64,000 nt of DNA from the NCBI RefSeq assembly GCF_000003815.2, contig NC_049990.1, positions 20,923,189-20,987,188 on the forward strand, in the 5' to 3' direction. A model generated the notes under the pieces. The model ran no database searches. It worked only from the letters and a program-made list of their open reading frames with translations, and was not told the origin of the DNA. This document shows, piece after piece, positions 1 through 12,766 of this stretch; positions within the stretch are counted from its first letter, which is position 1, and the number at the start of each line of letters is the position of its first letter. The stretch comes from Branchiostoma floridae (taxonomy: Eukaryota > Chordata > Leptocardii > Amphioxiformes > Branchiostomatidae). Both the position numbers and the translations under genes were made by a program.

Positions 1-3000
1 ATCTGTAACCAACAACAGATAAATACAGAGACATTAAATTACGTTTTATATAATGCTTTCAAATCAGTGTCCACTGTTCCAGGACGTACCCTCCCTCCCT
101 CCGGAAGCTGTACACAACAACAGCGACATACAGATACATTAAGTCATTGTCAAAATATTATACTAAAAACACACTATTATTACAGGAATAGAATGTATTG
201 TTGGTATTGAAATTACAATACGTGTCAGACAAATTATTCCTTACTAAAGTAAGTATTAAAGTTGATTGTCTTTATCACAGTACAATACTTTGTTAGACCA
301 TTACTACATATACTGTCTTACAAAAGCGTAAATGTTATAAATAAGGTACAAAGCATTGGAAACGAAGCTGTAGCTGTACACAAGACTAGCTGAAAGAAAA
401 AGCGTCACAATTCGTTTTCAATACATAGCGAAGGCAAATAGGCAAGTGACAGACTGTATCAAATGTAGGGAAAACTGTATTGCTTATTATTAGTTCTATC
501 TGACGTTGCACCACATCGGTGTATAAGGTCTAACTAGACACTACTGTTCGATACAACCTGTCACAAAGGTAAATCCGCTGGCGCCTCCTGACAAGGGCGG
601 GCTAAACCCGAGGCTTAGCCTAGCCCCAGACACAAAGATGGAAGGATTAAGAAGAATGTCAAATCTGCGGCAAAGTCTAGGAGGTCGGAGAGCCGGCTGC
701 ACACGACTATTATCCCACACAAAGCATAATTATACCTCTGGTACGTCAGGTAGAAAGGGATCATTACAACAAAGTAAGGTAAACATCAGGTAGTCTATCT
801 AACCACTGGGTTAGGGGCTTAACCATTGACGCAAGTAGAGAATTATGACGTGTTTGTCTGCAAAATATGGATGTAATGTTAGCAAACCAAAAATCAAATC
901 AAAATCTTCTATTTTAGGTTCTGCTTCATTTCCTACTATGTGTCCTGTGGGCATAGCGTATGCCATAGGCAACACCTGGTTTGTGCCAAATTCCAAGGTC
1001 ATTTAGTTTCAATACGAGGGCGCAGAAGCCCGAAATATGCATTTTTAGTCTGAAAATGACCATAAAATTGATTCTGAGCAGAAATTTTGTTTCATTTTTT
1101 CATGAATTTCTGATCAAGTTACATAGATACAATCAATGACATTATACAGTATAATGAAATAATGTCCTTGCTAGAATCCAAAATGGCGGAGTGATTTTGA
1201 CAAAATGGTGATCTGTCCACCCAAACTATCATCCCCATCTGACCCGCCATCTTGCCTTGTTGTTACCTTATGACCTGTAAGTGATGAATAGGCGGACATA
1301 ATTAAAAGCCCGTCAAATTAGCCGGTTTAAAGACACGTTTCTCTGTAGCCGTTAAAGAGTTTAACGAGAACCATAAATTTCTTCTAACCTCAAAGCACCG
1401 TACCGCCATAATGACCAATCAGAATAGAGTGTCGTCGGATATTTACGCCTCAATCTACTGTATACAGTATAGACAAACTCTTCTGACATAATTATGTAAT
1501 ATAGTTTAGACTTAGTGTACACACTGGCATACGTTGTATCGAGTTAAGCTTTGATTTATGTATCTCTCTTTGTGTCAGTCAGTTATGTATATATTGTACA
1601 TTTATGTAAGTTTAGGTACTACTGAAATGGTTGATATTTTCATTCGCTATTACCATATTTTGACAAGGGTAAGAGTCACGCCACTTGTATGAGCTTGTGA
1701 AAGTTTGCCTTCTTTGTAAACATTTCTGTCATGATTTTCCCGCCTTTTTACCAACCAGCTTGCGTTTGTGTGACAGGGTCTCGCCAATCACCCGAAAACG
1801 ACAACTTCGCACGACCGGCGCTGGAGTGCTTACTCTCTTCGTTGACCTTCAACCACTCTTCCCTGACACCGGAAATTCTGTCAGAGTTTGGTCGGGAGAC
1901 TTTTCCGTGCCACTGGGGTGTTATCAACCCCGCGTCATGCGAGTAAAACTTTCGAAAAATAAACACACTGACAGGGTTGCGAGGTGGTAGCTTGGCACGA
2001 TGGTTGTCTTATATGTTCGCCAAATTTCTTTCAGCATTTCTTAGAATCTGACCCAGTCGAAATCTAATTTGCAAATCGTATTTTTCACCTCAGTCCAAGC
2101 ACCATTCTCCAATATTTGTGTTCGCTTTGGAAGGTTACATAAACCATGTCGACACTTGAGAAACATGTGTTTGTGACGAACTACATATGTTGTTGAAGGA
2201 ATGAGGTCACTTGCCATTTTTAATTGTGACTAATCATAAAGGGGATACGCGAAGCCCAAACATAGAATCAACAACGAGTTACTATTACACATTTATCCTT
2301 AATAGACCGAAATGGCCGTGTTGTCGGTGTTGATATCAAGAAAAAGAAAAATCTGTTTAAAATGTTCGTTTATCGTTCTGAAATATTTGCCGCAATTCAT
2401 TCATCGCCAAGGCAAAACATATCAGTCGCATTTATGGCTTATTAAGGTAGAATGGTATACAATGGAATAAATATAGAACAAAGTAGAATACTAGTACAGA
2501 ATGGGGGAGACTAAAATAGAACACAAAGCATAGAATGTTGCTAGGACAAATTGCAGGTCGTGCCATTGTCTGATAGGGGGGTTTATCTTAACGAGGGATT
2601 TCCTCGCCCGTCCACATAATGTACACACTAATCCGCACAACTCGGCACCATGATTACAGTATCATCACAGACTGGGTTTGTTTATCTATGGGTTCAAGGG
2701 TACAAGAGACAAGTTGTACTATTCAGATACACTGTTAGGACTACCCCTTGAAAAAAGAAGCCAAAACCAACTTGTCTAGATATAGGAAACACTAGTACTA
2801 AAATCAGTGTCTTGTTAGAATGATGCCAATTACTATGCTGGTCACAAGTATGTTTCCAAAGTTCAATTAGCGTTCGGGCACGAACTTGTAAGTCTGTTTC
2901 TACTAGATCAATAAACTAAGGAGGTTCCAAAATTCCATCAACGCTCTTCGTTAAAGTATGGTGGTTAACGTTTTTTTGCCGAACAATTGTACAAGTAAAT

Positions 3001-3543
3001 TCTATTAACAATTTTAAGAAACTCATAACGTTATACTCAACAGAAGTATTGGATGAGATTACATACGTGCACAAATACGGTGTAAAGTATAATACATGTA
3101 TATGACAGCAGCCACAAGCTTACAATATTTGAAGACTCTACCAAACGAAAATAGCGAAGGGACTGATTCAAAGAATTTCAAAACATCCAAATTGATGTTG
3201 TTGTTTTTTCAAACCATCATTGGCTTATGTGCAGTCTAACTCAGAAAATCATTATTCTACTCGTCCACTCCACCCCATGTCCGATATTGTCCCGTTCTCA
3301 TGATGATGACCATGTGTAGATTGAATTAGACGGTTAATGAGGTTCGGAAATACATCTGTCTACAGCACATACCTCCCCCCTCATCCACCGGAATAGCCTC
3401 CGCAAAACAGTTGACAGAAATCGTTCCGTTTCAACCGTTTAGTGTAAACTACACTTAACTTTCTCACGTGAAGTATTTCAGAAACGTGCCAGAAGAAACC
3501 CACCGAACCATTTTACTATCAACCTCTGGCATTCCAACGGTAT
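1..3543. other. No supported gene
   Basis: AT-rich non-coding sequence. The open frames here (about 60-100 codons) overlap one another on both strands near 1,685-1,990 and carry no recognisable motif. A candidate minus-strand frame at 1,748-1,966 looks moderately protein-like but has no convincing splice sites. Nothing else is supported. Confidence 0.6.
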
Positions 3544-3768
3544 CTAACGCTTGTTCACCTTTATTCGCGGGGTAACCTATATCCGTTGTTTTGAAGAACA
3601 TGGCATTTAGGAATATCACATAGATGGACAATGGTTTCGATCTAAAGAAATATTTCTGAAAATATTGCAGTTCAAAACCACCGTCCGTTGACTTGATATC
3701 CCTGAATACCCTGTTTTTGAAAACAACGAATATAGGTTACCCCGCGGATAAATGTAAGCTAACGTTAC
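3544..3768. mobile_element. MITE family A, copy 1
   Basis: Non-autonomous element with terminal inverted repeats. The left end reads TTCACCTTTATTCGCGGGGT and continues into AACCTATATCCGTTGTT; the right end is its reverse complement (AACGAATATAGGTTACCCCG). The outermost bases are TAACGC on the left and GCTAACGTTA on the right. Two further copies lie at 7,727 and 44,488. There is no coding capacity. The superfamily is not assigned because the target-site duplication is unclear. Confidence 0.8.
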
Positions 3769-4887
3769 GTTCCATATTTGTCAATACGCTTATTGAATTT
3801 CCGCTTCTGACTACAAATATGCACCCACGATGGCATGTGCCAACTAGATTGCTTGTGGCAAACTGATCTTGGTGATGATTGCAATACACATGCCGATGAA
3901 TTCGTGGCAAATTATTTTTGATCGGTGCTTTACCGCAAAAACCCTGTCCCAGTTGTGTGATCAGATCCATCTACACAAATTTGTCTGGATAATTTCAAAT
4001 CTTATTTCGGCTTTAGCGACCAATATTCCGCCCCAAGAAATTGGCTAGCGATATTAGGACAAGGATACAGCTTTGAAAGATGCTGGCGAAGATTGTAAAA
4101 AGTAGAAAGTCTCTGTATTTTATTTTTCGTGCTTAGCATTTATAATTTAGAAGCATTCTTTGGTGCTTTCTTTTTGCTTAACAGGAATAAACGAATACAC
4201 AATGAAGGTGGCAAGAAAAAAACTAAGGACAAGTACTTTATCTATCTTGATCCTCGACCGATGTTCGTTTATGTTTGGATGTATTTAGAGCGCGACAACC
4301 CCCATGGTACGTTAGAGAGGCATTCTAAAAATGTTTATACGAAAAGCTTTTGTAGTAACAAACGTCCAAAAATAGTAATTGTTTAGCTTCATACATAATT
4401 ATCGTAGTCCACATGAATCGGGGGTGTTAAAGTGTTAAATCTCCTGACACAGCGAGTTTCAGCATTGTTTTTCTTGTGTAAGGGTCGCTTGAGACTCACG
4501 TTATGACCTCTGTTTAGGTAGTGTTTTGTGCACTTTACAAGTTTATTTACACCCCGCACTTAAGGATAGATTCTTACAGGACGGAGGCTAGCTTTCACGC
4601 ATGAAAGAATTGTTGACAAAACTATACAACATCCGTATACAGCTGCTCAATAACGGTACTATAATAAATTATAAAATCCATGCCCCCCCCCCCCCCATGA
4701 AAACTGAGTAGACGTTTTCTATACGCAGATTCGTATCGACAGTTTGGTAGACGTTTCCTAAACTCCGATTCGTATCATCTCTTCACCTGTGACCCCTTTC
4801 GTGACCTGTCAAGCAGACGAGAAGAAACAGTGACAAGACTTTGGTTCACCTTTCCCAACAGGACCTTTCCCTCTCTTTGATCAACAC
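3769..4887. other. No supported gene; poly-C run
   Basis: Nothing coding is supported. A 14-base C run lies at 4,683-4,696. The sequence runs into the assembly gap. Confidence 0.6.
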
Positions 4888-5763
4888 NNNNNNNNNNNNN
4901 NNNNNNNNNNNNNNNNNNNNNNNNNNNNNNNNNNNNNNNNNNNNNNNNNNNNNNNNNNNNNNNNNNNNNNNNNNNNNNNNNNNNNNNNNNNNNNNNNNNN
5001 NNNNNNNNNNNNNNNNNNNNNNNNNNNNNNNNNNNNNNNNNNNNNNNNNNNNNNNNNNNNNNNNNNNNNNNNNNNNNNNNNNNNNNNNNNNNNNNNNNNN
5101 NNNNNNNNNNNNNNNNNNNNNNNNNNNNNNNNNNNNNNNNNNNNNNNNNNNNNNNNNNNNNNNNNNNNNNNNNNNNNNNNNNNNNNNNNNNNNNNNNNNN
5201 NNNNNNNNNNNNNNNNNNNNNNNNNNNNNNNNNNNNNNNNNNNNNNNNNNNNNNNNNNNNNNNNNNNNNNNNNNNNNNNNNNNNNNNNNNNNNNNNNNNN
5301 NNNNNNNNNNNNNNNNNNNNNNNNNNNNNNNNNNNNNNNNNNNNNNNNNNNNNNNNNNNNNNNNNNNNNNNNNNNNNNNNNNNNNNNNNNNNNNNNNNNN
5401 NNNNNNNNNNNNNNNNNNNNNNNNNNNNNNNNNNNNNNNNNNNNNNNNNNNNNNNNNNNNNNNNNNNNNNNNNNNNNNNNNNNNNNNNNNNNNNNNNNNN
5501 NNNNNNNNNNNNNNNNNNNNNNNNNNNNNNNNNNNNNNNNNNNNNNNNNNNNNNNNNNNNNNNNNNNNNNNNNNNNNNNNNNNNNNNNNNNNNNNNNNNN
5601 NNNNNNNNNNNNNNNNNNNNNNNNNNNNNNNNNNNNNNNNNNNNNNNNNNNNNNNNNNNNNNNNNNNNNNNNNNNNNNNNNNNNNNNNNNNNNNNNNNNN
5701 NNNNNNNNNNNNNNNNNNNNNNNNNNNNNNNNNNNNNNNNNNNNNNNNNNNNNNNNNNNNNNN
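4888..5763. other. Assembly gap (876 N)
   Basis: Unbroken run of N. Any open frame drawn across it is artefactual. The size suggests a gap estimated from read pairs rather than a fixed-length placeholder. Confidence 0.99.
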
Positions 5764-5778
5764 AGTATTTGTTAGAGT

Positions 5779-6065
5779 AGGAAGATATTTCAGCACAGTC
5801 GTCTTTTTAGTTCAAAGTTGTATGTTCAACTTTAGGTCACTAAAAAGGGCCAGAATTTACAGTATATTTACAGCAAGCAACTGCATCCTTGTCTCTTGTC
5901 TTTCAATAGAATCTGGCCTTGAAGTCAAGGAAACGTAGCGGATATATTTTCGAATTCTGTGAGGTTTATCTATTTGTATAATGTTAGATCTAGGAAGATG
6001 TTTTATTTTGTATTTTAACGTTGTAGGTTCAAGTTTTCGTCACTCAAAGAGGGGCAGACTTTATA
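5779..6065. repeat. Diverged tandem duplication
   Basis: Two imperfect copies, starting near 5,779 and 5,991, share the order AGGAAGAT, GTTGTA(T/G)GTTCAA, a GTCACT segment and a GGGCCAGA/GGGGCAGA block. The array abuts the gap, so more units may be missing from the assembly. Confidence 0.4.
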
Positions 6066-6294
6066 TGTTTACCACTATAAGCACAACAAAGGATTAACGT
6101 TAAAACCACGACCACATCTAAAACTGTCGTCCCTACCGTTCCCATGGGAGACACAGTGGTACATTGTCTGACTCACATTGTTGACAGGCTAGACACGCGT
6201 CTCCTTCAGGCCTGCAACGCACAAATACTCAAAGGTCCCGCCAGGACAGCCACCCGGAAACTTATACTACGACTTAATTGAACGTTCTGCTTAC

Positions 6295-6376
6295 TTTGCT
6301 GGCTTTTAAAAGGACTTGCGGGGGAACCATTTTTGTTTTGATGTTCGGAAGGCTTTGGGTCAAGATCAGCCGCCAT
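6295..6376 (-). CDS. Candidate first coding exon, unknown protein
   Basis: On the minus strand an ATG in the context AAAATGGCGGCTG opens a frame of 27 codons plus one base (phase 1). It ends at a good donor, CAAA|GTAAGC. The peptide begins MAADLDPKPSEHQNKNG and is polar, with Ser, Pro, Lys and Gln. The YY1-type AAAATGGCGGC context at the start codon is common at animal first exons. I could not find the next exon, and the peptide is too short to assign. This could be a real 5' end or a chance frame. Confidence 0.35.
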
Positions 6377-7726
6377 TTTGTTTGATGTGGTCGCAACCAA
6401 ACTTATCTACAAATATCTTTTATATTCCTTGGGCCACGCAGACTTCCTATCTTTTCTACAGACATTCTTGAAACAGATGTATCAAAGCTGACCCCCCTAA
6501 AGTCGAGGTTTTGTAACATGAGAATATAAGCAAATTACGTCTTTTTCTTTGGCAGCAAATTGTCCGTAGCTTATTTTCTACTCAGCATTTGAGCCGTGAA
6601 ATCTAATTATGAAGAACTACTCTCGAAAGGAAGTCTTGCGGATTTCGCACAAACGAAGGTTACAGAAAGAAGATTATGGTTAGAATTAGTGTGTCCAGGT
6701 TTAGTAAATCATTTTCAGGGTTATGTGAGGTTAAATGAAAGCCAAGAAATAGAGATACATACAATGTAGTGACCTTTTGAAGGTATTTAATGTGCAATTA
6801 GCCGGATGGCTAAAAACAATTTCATAATTGCCCCCTCCTCAATTAACCATATGGCACGCTGACGGCTATTGTAAAATCCCATAAAGAAATTATTGTCATC
6901 CTATGTAAAAATTCTCTAACTCCAAATTGTATTGCCAATCACCACAAAACCATTTGAACGGAATATTTGTAATTGTAAACATTCGTAATGCAATATTCCG
7001 TTGATACCAAAAGCTGCAACCATACGTTTGCATGCGGTTTAGAACAGCAATGGTATAAAGTTGTAGGTAAACATATTTTGATTTTTAGATGCGCAGTTCG
7101 GAAGTTAGTCATAATTCCTCGGTCTAATTATACGTTTGGCATTTCCTGAAAGTCTGGTTTAAGACTTTTTTTATTTATTATTCAACCTACCCGATATACT
7201 AGCTACGACACAGCCCTGTCTAAACATGGTAATACACAAGCAGGTGCAGAATTTATCTTATCGAGTAGATCGCAAACCATCAATTTTGCCGAATGTAAAC
7301 ACCACGTTTAAGATTCGTTAATCTTCGCTAGCTCGCGGCACAGAATATCTTGGGTAACCTTAGCATGTTCTTGCAGAGAAGGATTGTAAGTTTGCGCAGA
7401 CTGTGACATTCTGGAAACGTTACTATTAGGACAACTGTTCCTTGAAGAATGTAGTTCGGTTCACCCTAAGATTATAGGTTAAGACTGATGCGGCCCCCCT
7501 CCCTCATTAGCGCGAATATCGTCACCAAGTTGTAGCGAAGTGTTGAAGGAAAACCAGTGACAGCCGTTTCTTTCAAATTCTGTAGCCTAAAAAACACGCG
7601 CCTTAGTCCAAAACACATGGAGTGACACGTTGGAGAGAACAGATGCATTCCAAAATGTGTTCCAGTCGAAAACGCACAATACTGGTACATTGTATTTTCA
7701 AGGATGTGACTCTGTCGTTGCAAATG
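6377..7726. other. No supported gene
   Basis: AT-rich non-coding sequence with no motif, repeat or convincing exon seen. Confidence 0.55.
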
Positions 7727-7907
7727 TAACGCCAGTTCACCTGTTTTCGTGGGGTAACCTATATCCATTGTTTCTAAAAAGTATAATTAGAGACATCAAT
7801 GTTACAGTTTGAAAACAACTTCTATTGACTTGATATCCCAAATTCCTTGATTTTATTAACAACGGATATATGTTAACCCGCGGATAAAGGTGAACTATAT
7901 AGCGTTA
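7727..7907. mobile_element. MITE family A, copy 2
   Basis: Same terminal sequences as the copy at 3,544. The left end contains GGGGTAACCTATATCC and the right end GGATATATGTTAACCCGCGG, followed by GGTGAAC and AGCGTTA. It is shorter and more diverged than the other two copies. Confidence 0.75.
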
Positions 7908-8671
7908 GTCTCTACCAGACTTCTCGGGTGGCGGACATAGATAGATATAGAAATTGGCCAAAATAGTTGCGGATATCTTATCAGAAGGCTTTAATTTGTT
8001 GATCATTAGAGTACAGATATATCTACCGTTTATGTAAATTGGAACTCTATGCCAGGCTTACTCATCTGGCCAATTCCTCAGTTTACCGGCCAAGCCCAAG
8101 GAGTCTGACAGAGACTACGACAGGCGATGGAGTGGCATGGTTGGCAATAAGACAGCCGTACAGGTATCCAACATGGCGGAACAATACCGTTCAACGTCTC
8201 ACTATGAATAATTAAAGACACACACACGGGGATGCTACACAAGCTTGACTAGAGACACTGTCTCTCTGGAAACAAACAAAAATAATTACCTAGAAATTAG
8301 AGGAGGCGCCAGTCAGAAAATTCATCGCCGAGGGGCAAACCACCAAAGATCTTAAACGGTTGTTCCGACATGGGTATTCTGATTGCGTCTGAAAACTGAT
8401 CTCTGTTTCTGTGATATGATCATATCTCACACGTCGTTTTAAGCATTAAGATTAAGGATAAGTTCCTGTCAAATTGGGATCCTTGTTGTAATGATATGCG
8501 TTGAGCTGACTCCCCTATTATCATTAGTGTACCGCCCCTAACCTGCAAATTTACTTCGGATGTTTGTTACAACATAGACGGAAAAGAGTCCAGCCATCGG
8601 CCAAACACAGGCATTTTTACCGTGGGAAAATACAAGAAATGGTTCAAATTCAAAGTCTCCACTTAATCTAT
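7908..8671. other. No supported gene
   Basis: Nothing coding is supported. An AACATGGCGGAACAATACC start context at about 8,170 opens only a 12-codon frame. Confidence 0.55.
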
Positions 8672-8878
8672 CGTGGTCACATAGGTCGTGCGATCGTCGT
8701 ACGATCGCTAACTTCATTTTGAAGGACAAATGTGTACGTCTCCTACAAAGTTCAACTGTCTTGGTACACAAAAAATGCTGTTTTAGATCCATGTCGGTGG
8801 TTGGTTCTGTCACGGCCTGCTTGAAAATCAAATGGAATCAAAATCGTGCGAAGATCGCACGACTTATGTGATACGACT
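8672..8878. mobile_element. MITE-like inverted repeat
   Basis: The left arm contains GGTCACATAGGTCGTGCGAT. The right arm, read on the minus strand, contains TATCACATAAGTCGTGCGAT. Each arm is followed by a second small palindrome (CGTCGTACGATCG on the left, TTCGCACGAT on the right). The arms enclose about 130 bases without coding capacity. The structure fits a small non-autonomous DNA transposon. No second copy was seen in this window. Confidence 0.55.
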
Positions 8879-10983
8879 TCAGCGATGTTCAACGAATGGG
8901 TTTTAAGGCTAAACATATGTTTGTTCTCTCTGATTTTCTTACTGAAGTGTTTGGATTCTTGTTTTGCTATATACAACTACAGAGATATACACAGCTGCCA
9001 AAATAGCGTACAAGGTCACAAGGGTCATCACCTTACAATAACCCAAGGTTTACCACCCAACAATTGTGTTGATGTTTATGTTATGCTCAATTCTTCTAAC
9101 AAGTGAGTTTTGTAAGGGGCTCAGATATGTCTATTTCTGATTGTGTAAAAAGTATGATATTGCGCCTTAAAGGCAAAATTTATCGTGATTTTAGGACAAT
9201 AGTTAGATTACCTGTTTTCAGTGCTCCTTGGCTTTGGAAAAAGGAGTAAGAATTAGATTTTTTGAGGTAGAAATTAGAATATTTGTGAACAAAGAGGCCG
9301 CATGTGTCGGCACTAATTTGTGTTGAAGATCGTTGAAGAGTAACAGGTCACCGAAAACGCAGTGGGACAGACATAATGTGAAAGTAACGAACCGTACACC
9401 TACTGTACCGAAAATTGCGGGCGTCGAAAGACATCCAGACAAACATGTACTTAACCCAGCTTTTAGTTGTCTGTGAGGGGTGGGCTATCCATTTGTTACA
9501 ACAGACCTCCGTGTTTGGATTCCTGGAGCGTTCGCGAGTTGTAAATTCATGCAAAAGCACACAGAGAAGGCGACAGAAATGTGGAGGAAAATTTTAGCGT
9601 TCGGGGTAAAATCCTCGCTGGCTGTGTAGCATGACATATTCCACATAGCTTCGGTTTTCTCATGCTCACGGCGCTATCTCAGCTATCTTGTCTGTACACA
9701 TTGGTCTTGGGCGCTGAAAGCTGTTCACCATACACGTACACTTTATCAACCAACTTCACAAATAGAGGAACAGGAAGAGAAAAAAAATCATTCTGCAGCC
9801 ATTTGAGTAAACAACTACAGATACAAACAGAAACGAAAACGAAAGACTTTAAAACGTTCTTTTCTATTAAAGCTAAACTTGCAACACGTTGTGAGGCTCT
9901 CCAACGTACTTCAGTATCGCACCAGCTGCAATTCCTTGACCAAACACTTGCCATTAAATCTCGCAAAGAAATATAAACACTAGAATTCCTAAAGTTTAGG
10001 TCGTCCGGCCGCATCTGAAAGCCAGATTTTCCGCATGGGTGGCAGCATTCTAACCCAAAGACTGCTAATATGGCAGAGAGAAAGGCGGGCGGGTAGCGAG
10101 CCTTTCAGCCTAAACATGGCGAGCGTCCACGGTGTTTTGCTTATTCACGGGATTGTGTGTTTTTCATTCAGAACGGTGTTTTGAGCTCTTGTGACCACTA
10201 TGCCTGCCTTTCAGTGCAAAGTTTACAGTTAGATTGTATCCTTTAGCAGGTTAAACATGGAGATTAAAACGCGCTCCACTGCACACAGTGATATCGGCCG
10301 GTGCCTATCGCAGTAAAACAAGCGTGCACAGGTCTAACATTGGCACACCTACTGTAAACCAATAAACCCAACTGTTCAACTCTACAACAACGTTTGACTC
10401 AAACCACATAAGAACACTATAAGCTCATAATCTCTAGTCAATGGCACTGTATATCTTACCAACAGGTCGTAATATTGTCGCTCACAAAAAGCTAGCGAGT
10501 AATTCTAAATCGGATAACTCCTTCCTTTGATGCCGGTGGTTTTGTTTTTGTTCTAGGTTGCTCTGTTTGCGTTTTTCTTCAGTATCATTATTCCGCGCCA
10601 TTTAGTAGCACTAGACGCACACGGAAAGACAAGACAGGACGGTATCGGCGATACAAAGGGGGTGAAGACATGATAGGTGATACCATGTGTGCAGACCTGT
10701 CATTGCGATTATACCGGTGAGTGGACAAGGCATGAGACAACCGGCCATTAGACAGACATCGGCAACCGTTTCATTTCTGTACTCAGATTCGCACCGACTA
10801 CCATACGGTCTTTCAGGTGAACAAGCGAAAAGATAAAGTTTAGCATAACGTTATGTGGACTAAAAATTCCTGGGATTTTTCATTTATCAAATGAATATTT
10901 AGTTGTCACTACAACAGTACAGGAACTATAAGAATATAGGAATTATAAAAAATAAATTTCCCCCAGTAACTATATTAGGCTAA
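8879..10983. other. No supported gene
   Basis: Open frames of up to 111 codons at 9,662-10,014 lie on opposite strands over the same bases and have no recognisable features. A CATGGCGAGCG context at about 10,117 opens only a 22-codon frame. No gene is called. Confidence 0.5.
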
Positions 10984-11060
10984 TTTTACAGGTACGTACT
11001 TTTATATAGTGCCTAGTATTCTATGTACTTTAAAAAATTAAAAAATACGTACCTGTAAAA
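10984..11060. repeat. 77-bp hairpin
   Basis: TTTTACAGGTACGTA at the left end is exactly reverse-complemented by TACGTACCTGTAAAA at the right end, around a 47-base AT-rich centre. It is probably a very short MITE or a foldback relic. Confidence 0.7.
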
Positions 11061-11472
11061 GTAGCCTTCTTGAAACATACGCCTATGCTCATATCACCAT
11101 TATTTTGCATAACATATACAGAAACAATGTAATTGTGACTTTCGTGGGAAAATTTAAAAAGACAAAAACACGATGTGTATTTGTTGCTTTTGGCACGATG
11201 TGGACAAGTTGTGAACTAGGTGTGTAGACTATAGTCTGGATTCTACAAAGACAATACGTAGTAACAATACTATGCAAATAATGCAAAAGGCTTCTTGCCA
11301 GACAATGCCCACACGAGACAATGGGGTGCTAACGACCTACATGACAATACATAAGGTATTGCACTACTATTGTCGTGTACCGTGAGATTCAAGCTAACCA
11401 GACATTAGAACATGGCCATCTTTCCTCAGCCAATCAGGAGCGAGTATTTCTTGTGACTATATCCACATAGTA

Positions 11473-11624
11473 TGGTGTCCCTAGGGGTAGGGGTGTACTA
11501 AGTAACGAATAAATTGACTAAGTTGGAGACGCCCACCATTCAACTGAATGGTCTCCCTTGGGGTAGGGGTGTACCAACCAACGAATAAATTGACTAAGTT
11601 GGAGACGCCCACCTTTCACATGCA
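11473..11624. repeat. Two tandem 76-bp units
   Basis: The units begin at 11,473 and 11,549 and share GGGGTAGGGGTGTAC and the run CGAATAAATTGACTAAGTTG followed by GAGACGCCCACC. They differ at few positions, so the duplication is fairly young. Confidence 0.85.
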
Positions 11625-12227
11625 AATAAAAGCAATTAAAGAATTAACAAAAAGGGAAACAGCAAATCAACCTATGTTACTGAACATGTTTATTCATAAC
11701 ATAAACAAAGGAAATTCTTACGATCATGAAAGAAAGTCAGAAAATGAACAAGACAATAATAAAGAGTTTCTTGTAACAAGAAAATGTACAAACAGCGTTA
11801 CATCAAACTGTCAAAGACATGACAAAGACATGAAAGATATAACCTCCTTGGTTACATCAAGCTAAGGAACAGGCTCCAAGATAGTAAAGAAAAACTAGTA
11901 GAGATGCTACATAAAAACATGCGAGTTAAATCGATCAATACTTCCATAAACGAGAAACAAACTAAAAATGCAGGAAGATAATGCATGATGTGGTCTACCA
12001 GGAACGGGTCAAACTGGGAACAGGACAGCTCGTCAGAACGGTTGCTCCAGCAGGGCGAATGAAATGGGGGAGGAGGTAGGAGCGACATCGGCTGGTCTGT
12101 CTGGCAAGAACTGGTCAGGATCAAAACTACAGAACAGTTCGGCAGAGATGCCACCATGCTGCAGCAAAACGTTTTACACCAGCTCGAGCTGGAACTCAGA
12201 CATGTCGGGTTATGTACGGAACTCGCC

Positions 12228-12333
12228 TGAACATACTCAGTGAAAACGGCTGAACATACTCGAGAAAATGGGCCTCCCTGAACATACTCGAGAAAATGGG
12301 CCTCCCTGAACATACTCGAGAAAATGGGCCTCC
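12228..12333. repeat. 28-bp minisatellite
   Basis: Three near-perfect copies of a 28-base unit (AACATACTCGAGAAAATGGG plus CCTCCCTG), preceded by two partial copies. Open frames through it are products of the repeat, not genes. Confidence 0.9.
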
Positions 12334-12666
12334 AAGACATGCCACGTCCTGCTCATTTGAGGTCAGGTTGGGAACTGGGATTGATCTGACATACACCCAC
12401 AGAACAATGGCATTGTGGTGCAAAAAAGTGTTGTAAAACCAGACATGAATTTCACACAAGCCTCATGAGGAAAGGTGTGAGGCGCCATCACCAGGGTCAT
12501 GAATGGGAAATAGGAGAAGAATATAGCCTGTCTGTTCGCTTGCTAGGAAAACAAACTGCATGTTTCTATTGACTAAAAAAGTGTATTTTGCTTCGGAAAG
12601 ATGGCCATGTTCTAAGTCAGATAGATCCTGGTAGTGTCCTGACTATTGGGTCCATGACTCAGATCG

Positions 12667-12766
12667 NNNNNNNNNNNNNNNNNNNNNNNNNNNNNNNNNN
12701 NNNNNNNNNNNNNNNNNNNNNNNNNNNNNNNNNNNNNNNNNNNNNNNNNNNNNNNNNNNNNNNNNN
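12667..12766. other. Assembly gap (100 N)
   Basis: Exactly 100 N, the usual placeholder for a gap of unknown size. The flanks should not be assumed to be close neighbours. Confidence 0.99.

Noticed and set aside
4841-5938. Open frames of 365 and 316 codons
   Set aside because: Almost entirely N from the assembly gap; no real coding sequence.
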